Of a stretch of 64,000 bases of DNA, positions 18,484 to 26,753 are shown piece after piece. The stretch is from NCBI RefSeq assembly GCF_024699985.1, contig NZ_JAJONA010000001.1:3292501-3356500 (forward strand), given 5' to 3'. The number at the start of each line of letters is the position of its first letter. The stretch's first letter is position 1. This stretch comes from Phenylobacterium sp. J367 (GTDB lineage Bacteria; Pseudomonadota; Alphaproteobacteria; Caulobacterales; Caulobacteraceae). A program made the position numbers and the translations under genes. The notes under the pieces were generated by a model. It made no database searches. It was not told the DNA's origin and was given only the letters and a program-made list of their open reading frames with translations.

Positions 18484-19263
18484 TCAGGCGTCGAGCTCGA
18501 CCACCAGCGGCACATGGTCGGAAGGCTTGTCCCAGCTGCGCACGTCGCGGTGGATCGAGACGCCCTGCAGCAGGTCGGCGGCCTGCGGCGAGAGCAGGGC
18601 GTGGTCGATGCGGATGCCGTTGTTCCGCTGCCAGGCGCCGGCCTGGTAGTCCCAGAAGGTGTAGGCGCCCGGCGCGCCGTCCGCCTCCAGGTAGGCGTCG
18701 GTGAGGCCCATCCACTTCAGCGCCCGGAACGCCTCGCGGCTCTCCGGCTGGAAGAGGGCGTCGTCGACCCAGTTCTTCGGGAACTCGGCGTCACGCGGCT
18801 CCGGGATCACGTTGTAGTCGCCGGCCAGGACCAGAGGCTCCTCGAAGGCCATGAGCGCGCGGGCATGGGCGTTCAGCCGGGCCATCCAGCCGAGCTTGTA
18901 GGCGAACTTCTCGGTGGCGATGGGATTGCCGTTCGGCAGGTAGATCGAGGCGACGCGGACGGGGCGGGGGCCCGAGATCACCGCCTCCAGGTAGCGCGCC
19001 TGCTCGTCGGTGTCGTCGCCGGGCAGGCCGCGGCGGACGTCCTCCAGCGGCGCCTTCGAGAGCAGCGCCACGCCGTTGTAGGCCTTCTGGCCGTGGACGG
19101 CGATGTTGTAGCCCAGCCGCTCGAAGGCCTCGGCGGGGAACTTCTCGTCCACGCACTTGATCTCCTGCAGGCAGGCCACGTCGGGCTGGGCCGCCTCGAA
19201 CCAGCGCACCACCGTCTCGAGGCGGGCGTTGACCGAGTTCACGTTCCAGGTGGCGATGCGCAT
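18484..19263 (-). CDS. xthA: Exodeoxyribonuclease III
   Basis: A 259-residue Mg2+-dependent AP endonuclease / 3'-5' exonuclease of base-excision repair. It shows the complete EEP-fold active site: MRIATWNVNSVNAR (N7), CLQEIKC (E34), YNGVALLSK, AGDYNVIP (D/N at 149/151), GIRIDH and PSDHVPL (D249/H250). Length and both ends match the XthA family. It is transcribed away from the GST-ArsR operon; 46 bases separate its stop from the start of the hypothetical membrane protein downstream. Confidence 0.95.
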   Translation of the reverse strand: MRIATWNVNSVNARLETVVRWFEAAQPDVACLQEIKCVDEKFPAEAFERLGYNIAVHGQKAYNGVALLSKAPLEDVRRGLPGDDTDEQARYLEAVISGPRPVRVASIYLPNGNPIATEKFAYKLGWMARLNAHARALMAFEEPLVLAGDYNVIPEPRDAEFPKNWVDDALFQPESREAFRALKWMGLTDAYLEADGAPGAYTFWDYQAGAWQRNNGIRIDHALLSPQAADLLQGVSIHRDVRSWDKPSDHVPLVVELDA

Positions 19264-19344
19264 GCGGGGCTCCGGTTCAGGGCCGGGAAGCTAGAGGGCC
19301 GGGGCGTCGCGCTCAATGGCTTGCGGCGGCCATCCGCCGCTGAT

Positions 19345-19364
19345 ACTTAAGCAATGACTTAAGT
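19345..19364. promoter_or_regulatory. Palindromic ArsR-type operator
   Basis: ACTTAAG-CAATGA-CTTAAGT is a perfect 7-6-7 inverted repeat ending 12 bases before the GST start codon. Operators with TTAAG half-sites are typical of the ArsR-SRPBCC type operons, and an ArsR gene is the second gene downstream, so autoregulation is likely. The TTAA-N8-TTAA spacing is one base off the CtrA consensus (N7), which argues against a CtrA site. Confidence 0.6.
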
Positions 19365-19376
19365 GAAGGCCGCGCC

Positions 19377-20030
19377 ATGCCCCTGATCCTCCACGAGCAC
19401 CCGCTCTCCTCCTACTGCTGGAAGGCGAAGATCGCCCTCTACGAGATGGATCTGCCGTTCGAGGCGCGATTGTTGGAGCTTTACGACGAGGCGAAGCGGA
19501 ACGCGCATTACGCCCGCTGGCCGTTGGGCAAGATGCCTGTGCTGGAGGACACCGGCCGCGACGCTGTGGTCGCCGAGACCAGCGTGATCGTGGAGTACCT
19601 CCAGGCGTTCCACGCCCCATCGGCCGGGATGATCCCGGCCGACCTCGAGGCTGCGCTCCGCGTCCGGCTTCTGGACCGGGTGTTCGACAGCTACGTCATG
19701 GAGCCGATGTCGCGCGTCGTGGCCGAGAACTTCCGGGGCGGCGACGATCCCGTGGGCGTGGCCCAGGCGGACGCCCTGCTGGCGCGCGCCTACGACTATC
19801 TCGAGCGCGAACTGGCCGGCCGGACCTGGGCGGCGGGCGACACCTTCACCCTGGCCGACTGCGCCGCCGCGCCGTCGCTGTTCTACGCCGACAAGGTGCT
19901 GCCGTTCCGCGCGAGCCACCCGACGCTCGGCGCCTACCTCGACCGGCTGGAAGCCCGGCCGTCCTTCGCCCGCGTACTGCGGGAGGCCGAGCCCGTCTTC
20001 CACATGTTCCCGGGCCGGAAGGCCGCGTGA
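19377..20030 (+). CDS. Glutathione S-transferase family protein
   Basis: A 217-residue GST: thioredoxin-like N-domain (LILHEHPLSSYCWKAKIAL, then KMPVLED and VVAETSVIVEYL, the glutathione-binding cis-Pro and ES/ET segments) and an all-helical C-domain with TLADCAAAPSLFYAD. SYCWK places Ser/Cys at the usual catalytic position. Substrate unknown. It is the first gene of a three-gene unit with an ArsR repressor (GTGA overlap) and an SRPBCC protein, all behind a palindromic operator. In such operons the GST and SRPBCC proteins are thought to handle a small hydrophobic or electrophilic ligand (inference). Confidence 0.9.
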   Translation: MPLILHEHPLSSYCWKAKIALYEMDLPFEARLLELYDEAKRNAHYARWPLGKMPVLEDTGRDAVVAETSVIVEYLQAFHAPSAGMIPADLEAALRVRLLDRVFDSYVMEPMSRVVAENFRGGDDPVGVAQADALLARAYDYLERELAGRTWAAGDTFTLADCAAAPSLFYADKVLPFRASHPTLGAYLDRLEARPSFARVLREAEPVFHMFPGRKAA

Positions 20031-20357
20031 GCGGCGACCTCGACACCCTGTTCCAGGCTCTGGCCGACCCCACGCGGCGCGCCATGCTGGAGCGGCTGAG
20101 CCGCGGGCCCGCCTCGGTGAGCGACCTTGCCAGGCCGTTCGACATCAGCCTGCCAGCGGTGGTGCAGCACCTGGCTGTGCTGGAGGCCGCGGGGGGTCGT
20201 CACCTCGCGCAAGGTCGGCCGCGTGCGGACCTGCCAGCTCGACGTCGGCGCGCTGAGCCGCGCCGAGCGATGGATCAACGACCGGCGCCTGGAATGGGAT
20301 CGGCGCCTCGACCGGCTGGGGAGCTACCTCGCCGAAGGCCCGGAGAAGCCCTCATGA
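20027..20357 (+). CDS. ArsR-family repressor, frame-broken
   Basis: A 109-residue winged-helix repressor when repaired. It begins LDTLFQALADPTRRAMLERL and continues SVSDLARPFDISLPAVVQHLAVLEAAG, the standard ArsR helix-turn-helix. An extra G in the run at about 20189-20194 shifts the frame; deletion gives VVTSRKVGRVRTCQLDVGAL and ends at the TGA 20355-20357. There is no metal-binding CxC, so it belongs to the non-metal ArsR group that is normally paired with SRPBCC proteins. GTG start overlaps the GST stop; the SRPBCC start overlaps its stop (ATGA). Confidence 0.86.
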
Positions 20358-20811
20358 CCGAACGCAACGTCGTCCACGCCACCTTCTGCCTGGAGCGGCG
20401 CTATCCGGTCCCGCCGGCCCGCGCCTTCGCCGCCTGGGCCAGCGCCGAAGCGAAGGCGAGGTGGTTCGACGGTCCGGAAGGCACGGAGATTTACGAGCGC
20501 AGCCTCGACTTCCGCGCCGGCGGCGCCGAGCGCCTGTGGGGCCGGCATCCCAGCGGCAAGGTCTCGGATTTCCAGGCCCGCTACTTCGAGGTGATCCCCA
20601 ACGCCCGGATCATCTACGGCTACGACATGTATGTGGACAGGGTGAAGCTCTCGGTCTCGCTGGCCACGATCGAGTTCCACGCGGACGGCGAGGGGACGCG
20701 GCTCGTGATGACCGAGCAGGGCGCCCCTTCCTGGACGGCTACGACGACGCCGGCAGCCGCGAGGAGGGGACCGCCTGGCTGCTCGAGAAGTTCGGAATGT
20801 CGCTGACCTAG
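20354..20811 (+). CDS. SRPBCC (AHSA1-like) domain protein, frame-broken
   Basis: A protein of about 151 residues of the START-like SRPBCC fold, with a deep pocket for hydrophobic ligands. The sequence has RRYPVPPARAFAAWASAEAKARWF at the start (typical AHSA1/CalC beginning), then LRFRAGG-type and RYFEVIPNARIIYGYDMY segments. The frame breaks at the C run near 20727-20730 (EQGAP); the restored end is FLDGYDDAGSREEGTAWLLEK. Family members of ArsR-linked operons bind small ligands and may influence repressor activity. It faces erpA with a 4-base overlap of stops. Confidence 0.85.
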
Positions 20812-21140
20812 ATCGAGAAGCTGACGCCGCAGCCGCAGCTCGACTTGGCGTTCGGGTTGCGCACCCGGAACTCCGCGCCGGCCAGTTCATCGACGAAATC
20901 GATCTCTGAGCCCTTCAGGAAGGGCAGGGAGACGGTGTCCACGAGGGCGGCCACGCCATTGCGCTCGACCCGGAGGTCGTCGTCCTGGACCTCGTCCACG
21001 AGGTCGAACTGGTACTGGAAGCCGGAGCAGCCGCCGCCTTCGACGGCCACGCGGAGCATGACGTCGCGGCCTTCGGCCTGGCCGATGGCGCGGATGCGCT
21101 GGGCGGCGCTTTCGGAGAGGGTGACGTCAGTCGTGGTCAT
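20808..21140 (-). CDS. erpA: A-type iron-sulfur cluster carrier ErpA
   Basis: A 110-residue A-type Fe-S carrier that passes clusters to target enzymes. The three conserved cysteines are present: one in EGGGCSGFQYQF and two in SSCGCGVSF at the C-terminus. The start SESAAQRIRAI is also typical. Its position divergent from dgt, with 80 bases between, is the standard arrangement in many alphaproteobacteria. It could equally be called IscA-like; the genomic slot favours ErpA. Confidence 0.92.
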   Translation of the reverse strand: MTTTDVTLSESAAQRIRAIGQAEGRDVMLRVAVEGGGCSGFQYQFDLVDEVQDDDLRVERNGVAALVDTVSLPFLKGSEIDFVDELAGAEFRVRNPNAKSSCGCGVSFSI

Positions 21141-21220
21141 GGCTGTTAAACGTTTGCAGGGCTTAGCCTATATGAGGTCACCTGCGGCTTCGACCAAGAG
21201 GCCTAGATCGAAACGGTTTC

Positions 21221-22393
21221 ATGGCCCTTACGACCCCGCCTCGCGCGCTCTTTGCCGAAAACCCCGACGCCAGCCGCGGCCGCAAGGTCGCAGAGCCCGA
21301 GAGCCGCACCCGGACGCCGTTCGCCAGGGACCGTGACCGGATCATCCATTCCACCGCCTTCCGCCGCCTGAAGGAGAAGACCCAGGTCTTCGTGGCGCAC
21401 GAGGGCGATCACTTCCGCACGCGCCTGACCCACAGCCTCGAGGTGGCGCAGATCGCCCGCAGCGTGGCCACCGCGCTCGGCCTCGACGCGGACCTCGCGG
21501 AGACCATCGCGCTGGCCCACGACCTCGGCCATCCGCCGTTCGGCCACGCCGGCGAGGACGAGCTGCAGGTCCAGATGCAGGGCTTCGGCGGCTTCGACCA
21601 CAACGTCCAGACCTTCCGGGTGGTCACCAAGCTGGAGCGCCGCTACCCGCGCTTCGACGGCTTGAACCTCACCTGGGAGACCCTGGAAGGCGTCATCAAG
21701 CACAACGGACCCGTGGCCGATAAGCTCGACCGGCCGTCCTGGGCCGCCATCGCCGAGTTCGACGCCGACTACGGGCTGAGGCTCGGCACCTGGGCGTCGG
21801 CGGAGGCCCAGGTCGCCGCGCTGGCCGACGACATTGCCTACAACAACCACGACGTGGACGACGGCGTCGAGGCGGGCCTGTTCTTCCTGAAGGAACTGCT
21901 CGACGTGCCGCTGATCGGGCCGCACGTGCACTCCGCCATGGCCGACTTCCCCGACTGCGACCAGCGGATCATCCGTCTGGAGGCCGTGCGCCGGATGATC
22001 GGCGCCATGGTCGACGACGTCATGGCCGAGACCCGCCGCCGGGCCGACGGGCTGAAATCCGCCGAGGAGGTCCGCAATCTCGACCACGCCGTGGTCGCCT
22101 TCTCGCGGGACATGGTCGAGGACCTGTCGGCGCTTCGCACCTTCCTGATGGAGCGCATGTACCGCCATTGGAAGGTCAACCGGACCCGCAGCCAGGCGCG
22201 GCGCATCCTGGCGGAGATGTTCCAGCTCTTCATGCACGAGCCGGACGTCCTGCCCGCCGACTGGGGCGAGCGGGCCGCGACGCGGGACGAGGCGGGCAAG
22301 GCGCGGGTGGTCTGCGACTACATCGCCGGCATGACCGACCGCTTCGCCATCGAGGAGCACCGCAAGCTCTTCCACCTGGATGTGCTGGGGTAG
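21221..22393 (+). CDS. dgt: Deoxyguanosinetriphosphate triphosphohydrolase-like protein
   Basis: A 390-residue HD-domain dNTP triphosphohydrolase that removes tripolyphosphate from dGTP or other dNTPs. The metal site is visible: [11 protein letters not shown] (H71), [16 protein letters not shown] (H100/D101), and a later YNNHDVDD. The opening [21 protein letters not shown] is the family signature for class 2 dGTPases. It is the first gene of the run toward SPOR, nagZ and scpAB; in related genomes argS usually comes next, but here a 147-base gap leads straight to the SPOR gene. Confidence 0.94.
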   Translation: MALTTPPRALFAENPDASRGRKVAEPESRTRTPFARDRDRIIHSTAFRRLKEKTQVFVAHEGDHFRTRLTHSLEVAQIARSVATALGLDADLAETIALAHDLGHPPFGHAGEDELQVQMQGFGGFDHNVQTFRVVTKLERRYPRFDGLNLTWETLEGVIKHNGPVADKLDRPSWAAIAEFDADYGLRLGTWASAEAQVAALADDIAYNNHDVDDGVEAGLFFLKELLDVPLIGPHVHSAMADFPDCDQRIIRLEAVRRMIGAMVDDVMAETRRRADGLKSAEEVRNLDHAVVAFSRDMVEDLSALRTFLMERMYRHWKVNRTRSQARRILAEMFQLFMHEPDVLPADWGERAATRDEAGKARVVCDYIAGMTDRFAIEEHRKLFHLDVLG

Positions 22394-22540
22394 CGTTCCG
22401 CCGCATTTCCGCCCGCGGTGACCCACAGGAAAAGCCGCGGTGTCGCGGTCACTCCTCGTCAACCCTTGGATAGACTGAGCGCCGACGGGCGATTCGCGGG
22501 TTCGCGGGTCGCGTGCCTATGGATTCCCTCGGAGCCCCCG

Positions 22541-23358
22541 ATGTCCGAACACGACCGCGGCGCCTACACGCCGCCCACCACCGACGCGCCGCTGTCGTTC
22601 GATGCGCGCCAGCCGGTGCGCGGGGCGCGCCCGATCCCCTTCACCCTGATCATCTCGGCCCTGGTCCTGGTCGCCCTCGTGGTGGCGATCGTGATCTTCT
22701 ACCGGTCGGGCGTCCGCGAGGCCGGCCAGCCGCCGCAGACGGTGGGCACGGAGGTCGCCGAGATGAAGGTTCCGCCGCCCGCCGAGGCCCAGCCGCAGGA
22801 CCCCGCCGCCGGCCTACAGATCTACCGCTCGGAGGCGGGCGAGGCGCCGGAGACGGTGTCGCCGACCTTCGCCCCGCCGCCGGAACAGCCGCAGCCGCGT
22901 CCGCAGCCCGCGCCGGTGGTCGTGACGCCCGCGCCGCCGCCGCCGGCCGCCGCGCCGACCCAGCCGGTGACCGCGCAGCCGGCGCTCCGTCCCGCGCTGC
23001 CCGCCGCCCAGGCCCCGAAAGCCGCCCCGCCGGCCCAGGTCGCCACGGCTCCGCCGCCGGCGCCAAGACCGCCCCGCCCCCCGCCGCCAAGGCCCCCGCG
23101 GCGGCTCCGGCCGCCAGCGGCGGCGCGGTCGTGCAGATCGGCGCGGTCTCCTCGCCGGCGCTGGCCGACAAGGCCTGGAACGACGCGGTCGCCGCCGCGC
23201 CGGGCCTCGCGGCGGGTAAGGGGAAGGCCGTGGAGCGCATAGAGCGCGACGGCGGCACGCTCTACCGGACGGCGGTCACCGGCTTTGCCGACCGCGCCGC
23301 CGCCACCGCCTTCTGCAACCGCCTGAAGGCGGCCGGGAAGAGCTGCTTCGTCCGGTGA
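22541..23358 (+). CDS. SPOR-domain cell-envelope protein, frame-broken
   Basis: About 272 residues when repaired. Short cytoplasmic head (MSEHDRGAYTPPTTDAPLSF), one transmembrane helix (about 33-53, IPFTLIISALVLVALVVAIVI), a long Pro/Ala-rich periplasmic linker, and a C-terminal SPOR domain (VVQIGAVSSPALADKAWND to AAGKSCFVR) that binds denuded septal peptidoglycan. The layout is FtsN-like, so a role in division or envelope remodelling is likely. The frame breaks near 23055 in the Pro/Ala linker. I prefer ATG 22541 to earlier starts because it directly precedes the recognisable head. Its stop overlaps the nagZ start (GTGA). Confidence 0.84.
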
Positions 23359-24368
23359 CGACCAGCGCCGCCATCTTCGGCTGCCAGGGCCCGGCGCTCT
23401 CCCCCGAGGAGGCCGCCTTCTTCCGGGACGTGCAGCCGTGGGGGTTCATCCTCTTCGCGCGCAACATCGACACCCCGGACCAGGTGCGGCGCCTGACCGC
23501 GAGCCTGCGCGAGATCGTCGGCCGCGACGACGCGCCGATCCTGATCGACCAGGAGGGCGGCCGGATCGCCCGTCTCGTCCCGCCGCACTGGAAGCTCTAT
23601 CCGCCGGGCCGCGCCTACGGCGAGTTGCCGGCGGACCAGCGGCGGGAGATCACCTGGCTGGGCGGGCGGCTGATCGCCCATGACCTGGGCGCGATCGGCG
23701 TCAACGTCGACTGCGTGCCGGTGCTCGACGTCCCGGACCCGCAAGGCCACGAGATCATCGGCGACCGGGCGTATGGCGACACGCCGGAACAGGTGGCGGA
23801 GCTGGGCCGCGCCGCGTCGGAGGGCCTGATGGCGGGCGGCGTCCTGCCGATCGTCAAGCACATCCCCGGCCACGGACGGGCGAAGGCGGACAGCCACTTC
23901 GAGCTGCCGGTGGTGGACACGCCGTTCGCCGAGCTGGACGCCCGCGACTTCGCTCCGTTCCGGGCGCTCAAGGACATGCCGATGGCGATGACCGCCCACG
24001 TGATCTACTCAGACCTGGACGCCGAACAGTCGGCCACCACCTCGAAGGCCTGCTTCGAGCGGGTGATCCGCGGCGCCATCGGCTTCGAGGGCCTCGTGAT
24101 GTGCGACGACCTCTCCATGAAGGCGCTGTCGGGCGGGCTGGACGAGCGTGCCCGGGCCGCGCTGGCCGCCGGCTGTGACGTCGTCCTGCACTGCAACGGC
24201 GACCTGGGCGAGATGCGCCAGGTGATGGACGGGACCGGATCGCTGGCGGGGAGGGCCGCGGAGCGCGCCGCCGCCGCGCTGGCGCCGCTGCGCAATCCGG
24301 TTGCGCCGTTCGACGCCGCCGAGGCCCGGGCCCGGTTCGACGCGGCGTTCGGAGGGCGGTTCTCGTGA
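23355..24368 (+). CDS. nagZ: Beta-N-acetylhexosaminidase NagZ
   Basis: A 337-residue GH3 enzyme that cleaves GlcNAc-anhydroMurNAc peptides during peptidoglycan recycling in the cytoplasm. Signatures: LIDQEGGRIARL (64-75), KHIPGHGRAKADSH at 168-181 with the catalytic Asp-His dyad, and VMCDDLSMKAL with D251 as nucleophile. GTG start overlaps the stop of the SPOR gene and its own stop overlaps the GTG of scpA, so translation is coupled through the run. Confidence 0.95.
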   Translation: MTTSAAIFGCQGPALSPEEAAFFRDVQPWGFILFARNIDTPDQVRRLTASLREIVGRDDAPILIDQEGGRIARLVPPHWKLYPPGRAYGELPADQRREITWLGGRLIAHDLGAIGVNVDCVPVLDVPDPQGHEIIGDRAYGDTPEQVAELGRAASEGLMAGGVLPIVKHIPGHGRAKADSHFELPVVDTPFAELDARDFAPFRALKDMPMAMTAHVIYSDLDAEQSATTSKACFERVIRGAIGFEGLVMCDDLSMKALSGGLDERARAALAAGCDVVLHCNGDLGEMRQVMDGTGSLAGRAAERAAAALAPLRNPVAPFDAAEARARFDAAFGGRFS

Positions 24369-25172
24369 GCGGCGGCTTCCAGCCGAACCTCGACTTCGCC
24401 GCCGCGGCCAGCGCCGCCGAGGACGGCGAGGCGCTGATCGTCGACATCGAGGGCTACGAGGGCCCGTTGCATGTCCCTGCTGGCGCTGGCCCGCAGCCAG
24501 AAGGTCGACCTGCTGCAGCTCTCGATCCTGAAGCTCGCCGAGCAGTATCTGTCCTTCGTCCAGCAGGCCCGGCGGATGCGGTTCTCACTGGCCGCCGACT
24601 ACCTGGTGATGGCCGCCTGGCTGGCCTACCTGAAATCGCGGCTGATGCTGCCGAAGCCCGAGAAGGTGCGGCCCGAGGAGGCGCCGGCCGAGGAGGTGGC
24701 CGCGAGGCTCGCGTTCCGGCTGGCCAAGCTCGACGCCATGCGCAAGGCGGGCGAGGCGCTGAAGGAACGCGCCCAGCTCGGCCGCGACGTCTTCGTGCGC
24801 GGCGACCCCGAGGCGATCAAGGTGATCCCGTCGAAGGAGATCGAGGGCGACCTCTACGGCCTGATGACCTCCTACATCAGCCAGCGGACCAAGGAGCAGT
24901 CGCGGCACTACACGCCCCGGCCGCCCGTGGCCTATCCGCTGGAGGACGCCCGCGACCGCCTGAGGAAGCTGCTGCCCGACCTGGAGCGCTGGACGCCGCT
25001 GACGGGCGTCGCGCCCATCGGACCCGCCGACCACGGGCCGAGCCGCGCGTCGTTCGTGGCCTCAACGCTCTCAGCCAGCCTGGAACTCGTGAAGGAAGGC
25101 GCCCTGGAGGCCCGCCAGCTCGAGGCCTTCGCCGACATCTACCTGAAGCGCCGCGCCGAGGTGCGTCCGTGA
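24365..25172 (+). CDS. scpA: Segregation and condensation protein A, frame-broken
   Basis: The kleisin subunit of the SMC-ScpAB condensin, about 268 residues when repaired. An extra C at about 24476 breaks the frame inside the most conserved segment: IEGYEGPLHV continues, after deletion, as LLALARSQKVDLLQLSILKL, the classical ScpA N-terminus that binds the SMC neck. The C-terminal winged helix (LVKEGALEARQLEAFADIYLK) binds the SMC head. GTG start and stop overlap neighbours by 4 bases. As ScpA is needed for chromosome segregation, the break is unlikely to be real. Confidence 0.9.
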
Positions 25173-25819
25173 GCCTCGATCCCGCCCAGACCGAGCGCGA
25201 GGTGGAAGCCCTGCTGTTCGCCGCGGCCGGACCCCTGAGCGACAAGGACCTCGCCCAGCGCCTTCCGGAAGGCGCCGACGTGGCCGCCGCCATCGCCGCC
25301 CTGCAGGCGCGCTACGAGGGCCGGGGCGTGGAACTGGCCCAGGTGGCCGGCCGGTGGCGCTTCCAGACGGCGGGCGACCTGGCCTGGCTGATGACCGAGG
25401 AGCGGGAAGAACCGCGCCGGCTGTCCAAGGCGGCCCAGGAGACCCTCGCGATCATCGCCTACCACCAGCCGGTGACGCGCGCCGAGATCGAGGCGGTGCG
25501 CGGGGTGCAGGCGTCCAAGGGTACGCTGGACGTGCTGCTCGAACTCGGCCTCGTGAAGATGCGCGGGCGCCGGCGGACGCCCGGCCGCCCGGTCACCTAC
25601 GGCACGACGGACGCCTTCCTGGAGCACTATGGCCTGGCCAGCCTGGGCGACCTGCCGGGCATGGCCGAGATGAAGGCGGCGGGCCTGCTCAGCCTCGACC
25701 TGCCGGCCGACTTCACCGTGCCAAATCCGGACCAGCTGTCCCCCGACGAGGACCCGCTGGACCTGGAGGGCGAGGCGCCCGAGTTCCACGTGGATTTCCT
25801 CGGCGAGGAAACCAACTGA
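25169..25819 (+). CDS. scpB: Segregation and condensation protein B
   Basis: A 216-residue ScpB with tandem winged-helix domains that dimerises and embraces the ScpA kleisin. Recognisable segments are EREVEALLFAAAGPLSDKDLA, LSKAAQETLAIIAYHQPVTRAEIEAVRGV and RPVTYGTTDAFLEHYGL. The acidic C-terminal tail is common in Caulobacterales. GTG 25169 overlaps the scpA stop (GTGA). A promoter for tatA lies in the following 110 bases. Confidence 0.94.
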   Translation: MSLDPAQTEREVEALLFAAAGPLSDKDLAQRLPEGADVAAAIAALQARYEGRGVELAQVAGRWRFQTAGDLAWLMTEEREEPRRLSKAAQETLAIIAYHQPVTRAEIEAVRGVQASKGTLDVLLELGLVKMRGRRRTPGRPVTYGTTDAFLEHYGLASLGDLPGMAEMKAAGLLSLDLPADFTVPNPDQLSPDEDPLDLEGEAPEFHVDFLGEETN

Positions 25820-25850
25820 ACCCTGGCAGGCAGCGAATGAAAACGCCGCG

Positions 25851-25879
25851 TTGGCTTGGCCCCTCCGGACTGACTATAT
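25851..25879 (+). promoter_or_regulatory. Candidate housekeeping promoter of tatA
   Basis: TTGGCT (25851-25856) and CTATAT (25874-25879) are separated by 17 bases, a fair match to a primary-sigma promoter. The tatA start codon follows 50 bases later; a hairpin GGTCC/GGACC and the ribosome-binding site GGGAG lie between. Only sequence likeness supports this. Confidence 0.4.
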
Positions 25880-25929
25880 AGCGCTCGAAGCAGGGGTCCG
25901 GGGGCGGACCTATAGGGAGTAAGGCCGTC

Positions 25930-26139
25930 ATGGGCTCTTTTTCGATCTGGCACTGGCTGATCGTGCTGGTTGTCGTGGCGCTGCTGTTCGGCGGCCGCGG
26001 CAAGCTCTCGGGCCTCATGGGCGACGCCGCCAAGGGCATCCGCGCCTTCCGCGACGGCCTGAAGGGCGAGGACGAAACCCAGCACGCCGACGCCAAGCCG
26101 CTCCCCAAGGAGAGCGAGAAGGACAACGCGCGCGGCTGA
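25930..26139 (+). CDS. tatA: Sec-independent protein translocase TatA
   Basis: A 69-residue TatA: one short transmembrane helix ([17 protein letters not shown]), the hinge [11 protein letters not shown], an amphipathic helix with [14 protein letters not shown], and an acidic/basic tail. TatA oligomers form the passage for folded twin-arginine proteins; two Tat-signal carboxylesterases are in this window. The gene is followed by tatB and tatC, with a strong inverted repeat in the 80-base tatA-tatB gap. Confidence 0.95.
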   Translation: MGSFSIWHWLIVLVVVALLFGGRGKLSGLMGDAAKGIRAFRDGLKGEDETQHADAKPLPKESEKDNARG

Positions 26140-26169
26140 TTTCAGCCACGCGATTTTTTGCTGATCCCC

Positions 26170-26202
26170 GAACGCCGGCGCGCTTGATCGCGGCCGGCGT
26201 TC
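26170..26202 (+). repeat. Perfect 10-bp inverted repeat between tatA and tatB
   Basis: GAACGCCGGC (26170-26179) and GCCGGCGTTC (26193-26202) form a strong hairpin with a 13-base loop. No T-run follows, so it is more likely a processing or stabilising hairpin that sets the TatA:TatB ratio, or a partial terminator, than a full terminator (inference). Confidence 0.65.
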
Positions 26203-26219
26203 CCGTCTAGGCCACCGGC

Positions 26220-26753
26220 ATGCTTCCCGACGTCGGCGTCACCGAATACCTGGTCATCGCCATCGTGGCCTTGATCGTGGTCGGCCCCAAGGACCTGCCG
26301 GTCCTTCTGAGGAAGCTCGGCCAGTTCGTGGCCAAGCTGCGGGGCATGGCCAGCGAGTTCCGCGCCAGCTTCGATGAGATGGCGCGCCAGTCCGAACTGG
26401 ATGAACTCCGCAAGGAGGTCGAGGCCATGCGCAAGGGCCAGTTCGCCGACGTGGGCGGGGACATGAACTCGGCCCTCGACGACATCAACCGCAGCCTGAC
26501 CGACGTGGGCGTGCAGATGCATCCGCCCATGAGCCACCAGTGGGACAGCCCCCCGGTCGCTGAGACCGATCCTGCCCCCGCGGCCGCCGCCGAGCCGGCC
26601 AAGAAACCCCGCGCCCGCAAGGCCGCCGCGCCCAAGGCGGCGACAGCCAAGACGACCCCAGCGAAGTCCGCGGCGGCCAAGACCGCCGCCGCCAAGCCCG
26701 CCGCCGCCCGCAAGCCGCGCGCGACCAAGACCGTCAAGGGCGCCGCCTCGTGA
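26220..26753 (+). CDS. tatB: Sec-independent protein translocase TatB
   Basis: A 177-residue TatB. N-terminal helix VTEYLVIAIVALIVVGPKDLPVLLRK with the conserved Glu and GPKDLP hinge, an amphipathic helix (FVAKLRGMASEFRASFDEM), and a long C-terminal tail (about 125-177) made almost only of Ala, Lys, Pro, Thr and Arg, like histone H1. TatB with TatC forms the twin-arginine signal receptor. The basic tail is longer than in enteric TatB, but similar tails occur in alphaproteobacteria. The stop overlaps the tatC GTG start. Confidence 0.94.
   Translation: MLPDVGVTEYLVIAIVALIVVGPKDLPVLLRKLGQFVAKLRGMASEFRASFDEMARQSELDELRKEVEAMRKGQFADVGGDMNSALDDINRSLTDVGVQMHPPMSHQWDSPPVAETDPAPAAAAEPAKKPRARKAAAPKAATAKTTPAKSAAAKTAAAKPAAARKPRATKTVKGAAS

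Noticed and set aside
19345..19364. CtrA binding site (TTAA-N7-TTAA) ahead of the GST gene
   Set aside because: The two TTAA blocks are 8 bases apart, not 7, and lie in a longer perfect 7-6-7 palindrome followed by an arsR gene, which explains it better as an ArsR operator.
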